From NCBI GenBank assembly GCA_964596165.1, contig CAZQTW010000033.1:3452-67451 (forward strand): 64,000 bases of DNA. Reading direction: 5' to 3'. How positions within the stretch are numbered: position 1 is the stretch's first letter; each line of letters starts with the position of its first letter. The notes under the pieces are model-generated. The model ran no database searches and was not told where the DNA came from. It saw only the letters and a list, made by a program, of their open reading frames with translations. Shown here piece by piece: positions 63,936 through 64,000 of the stretch. This DNA comes from CAYUQT01 sp964596165 (GTDB taxonomy: Bacteria > Planctomycetota > Phycisphaerae > UBA1845 > JAFGLZ01). The translations under genes were made by a program, and so were the position numbers.

Positions 63936-64000
63936 ATGGACACGGTTCCGTTCGGGATCGTTCCAGGCGCCGGCGGGTTGTGTGTTGTCTACCGCCCTAG
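63936..64000 (+). CDS. possible start of a further gene, cut by window end
   Basis: ATG 63936 is preceded by GAGAGGGGG at a suitable distance and stays open to the end of the window (MDTVPFGIVPGAGGLC and on, 21 codons). Too little is visible to name it; chance is possible. Confidence 0.35.
   Translation, partial: MDTVPFGIVPGAGGLCVVYRP

Overview
The window looks like one scaffold of a metagenome-assembled, high-GC, Gram-negative bacterium, most likely a planctomycete of the Phycisphaerae type. This is inferred from gene content: exported sialidase-like, heparinase-like, GH127 and six-hairpin glycosidase proteins, ThuA, SGNH esterases, AMMECR1, an FGE-fold protein beside a CHAT peptidase, an OprO/P porin, and GTG/TTG starts behind GGAGG sites. 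A run of exactly 100 N inside a tandem repeat marks a scaffold join. I saw no rRNA, tRNA, CRISPR array, integrase or intact insertion sequence.

Layout. 1-4.3 kb: end of a heparinase-like gene, a radical SAM gene preceded by two tiny lipoprotein genes (41 and 43 aa, too short for ordinary ORF calling), an SGNH hydrolase and a sialidase-fold protein. 4.3-17.3 kb: mainly housekeeping and metabolism (TrkA-N protein, a nucleotidyltransferase-galactokinase fusion, trpA, SGNH hydrolase, a sulfatase-fold protein without the formylglycine motif, Mut7-C, URO-D-like protein, phosphoesterase, argG, diadenylate cyclase). 17.3-30.6 kb: AMMECR1/alpha-toroid protein, OFA-type MFS carrier, large glycosidase, tldD-tldE, azoR, esterase, GH-like protein. 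30.8-38.5 kb: sugar ABC importer (ATPase and permease, no binding protein), DUF167, ThuA, porin, and a repeat-rich surface protein. 39.2-47.2 kb: a tiny symporter accessory protein, then iorA-iorB-paaK-ACT-paaK-SSS symporter, an aryl-acid island. 47.3-54 kb: heparinase-like protein, hybrid histidine kinase, GH127. 54-55.3 kb: 30-bp tandem repeat with assembly gap and a decayed propeller gene. 55.5-60 kb: FGE-fold/DUF4384 protein and exported TPR-CHAT peptidase. 60-64 kb: duplicated 60-bp hairpin element, lipoprotein, nadB, and the start of another gene.

How they work together. Exported carbohydrate-active enzymes, the porin and the ABC importer suit a polysaccharide scavenger. IorAB would turn aryl-pyruvates into aryl-acetyl-CoA, PaaK would interconvert aryl-acetate and its CoA ester, and the tandem ACT protein could sense the amino acid. 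The least explained systems are the radical SAM/mini-lipoprotein cassette, the FGE-fold/CHAT pair, and the duplicated hairpin element beside it.
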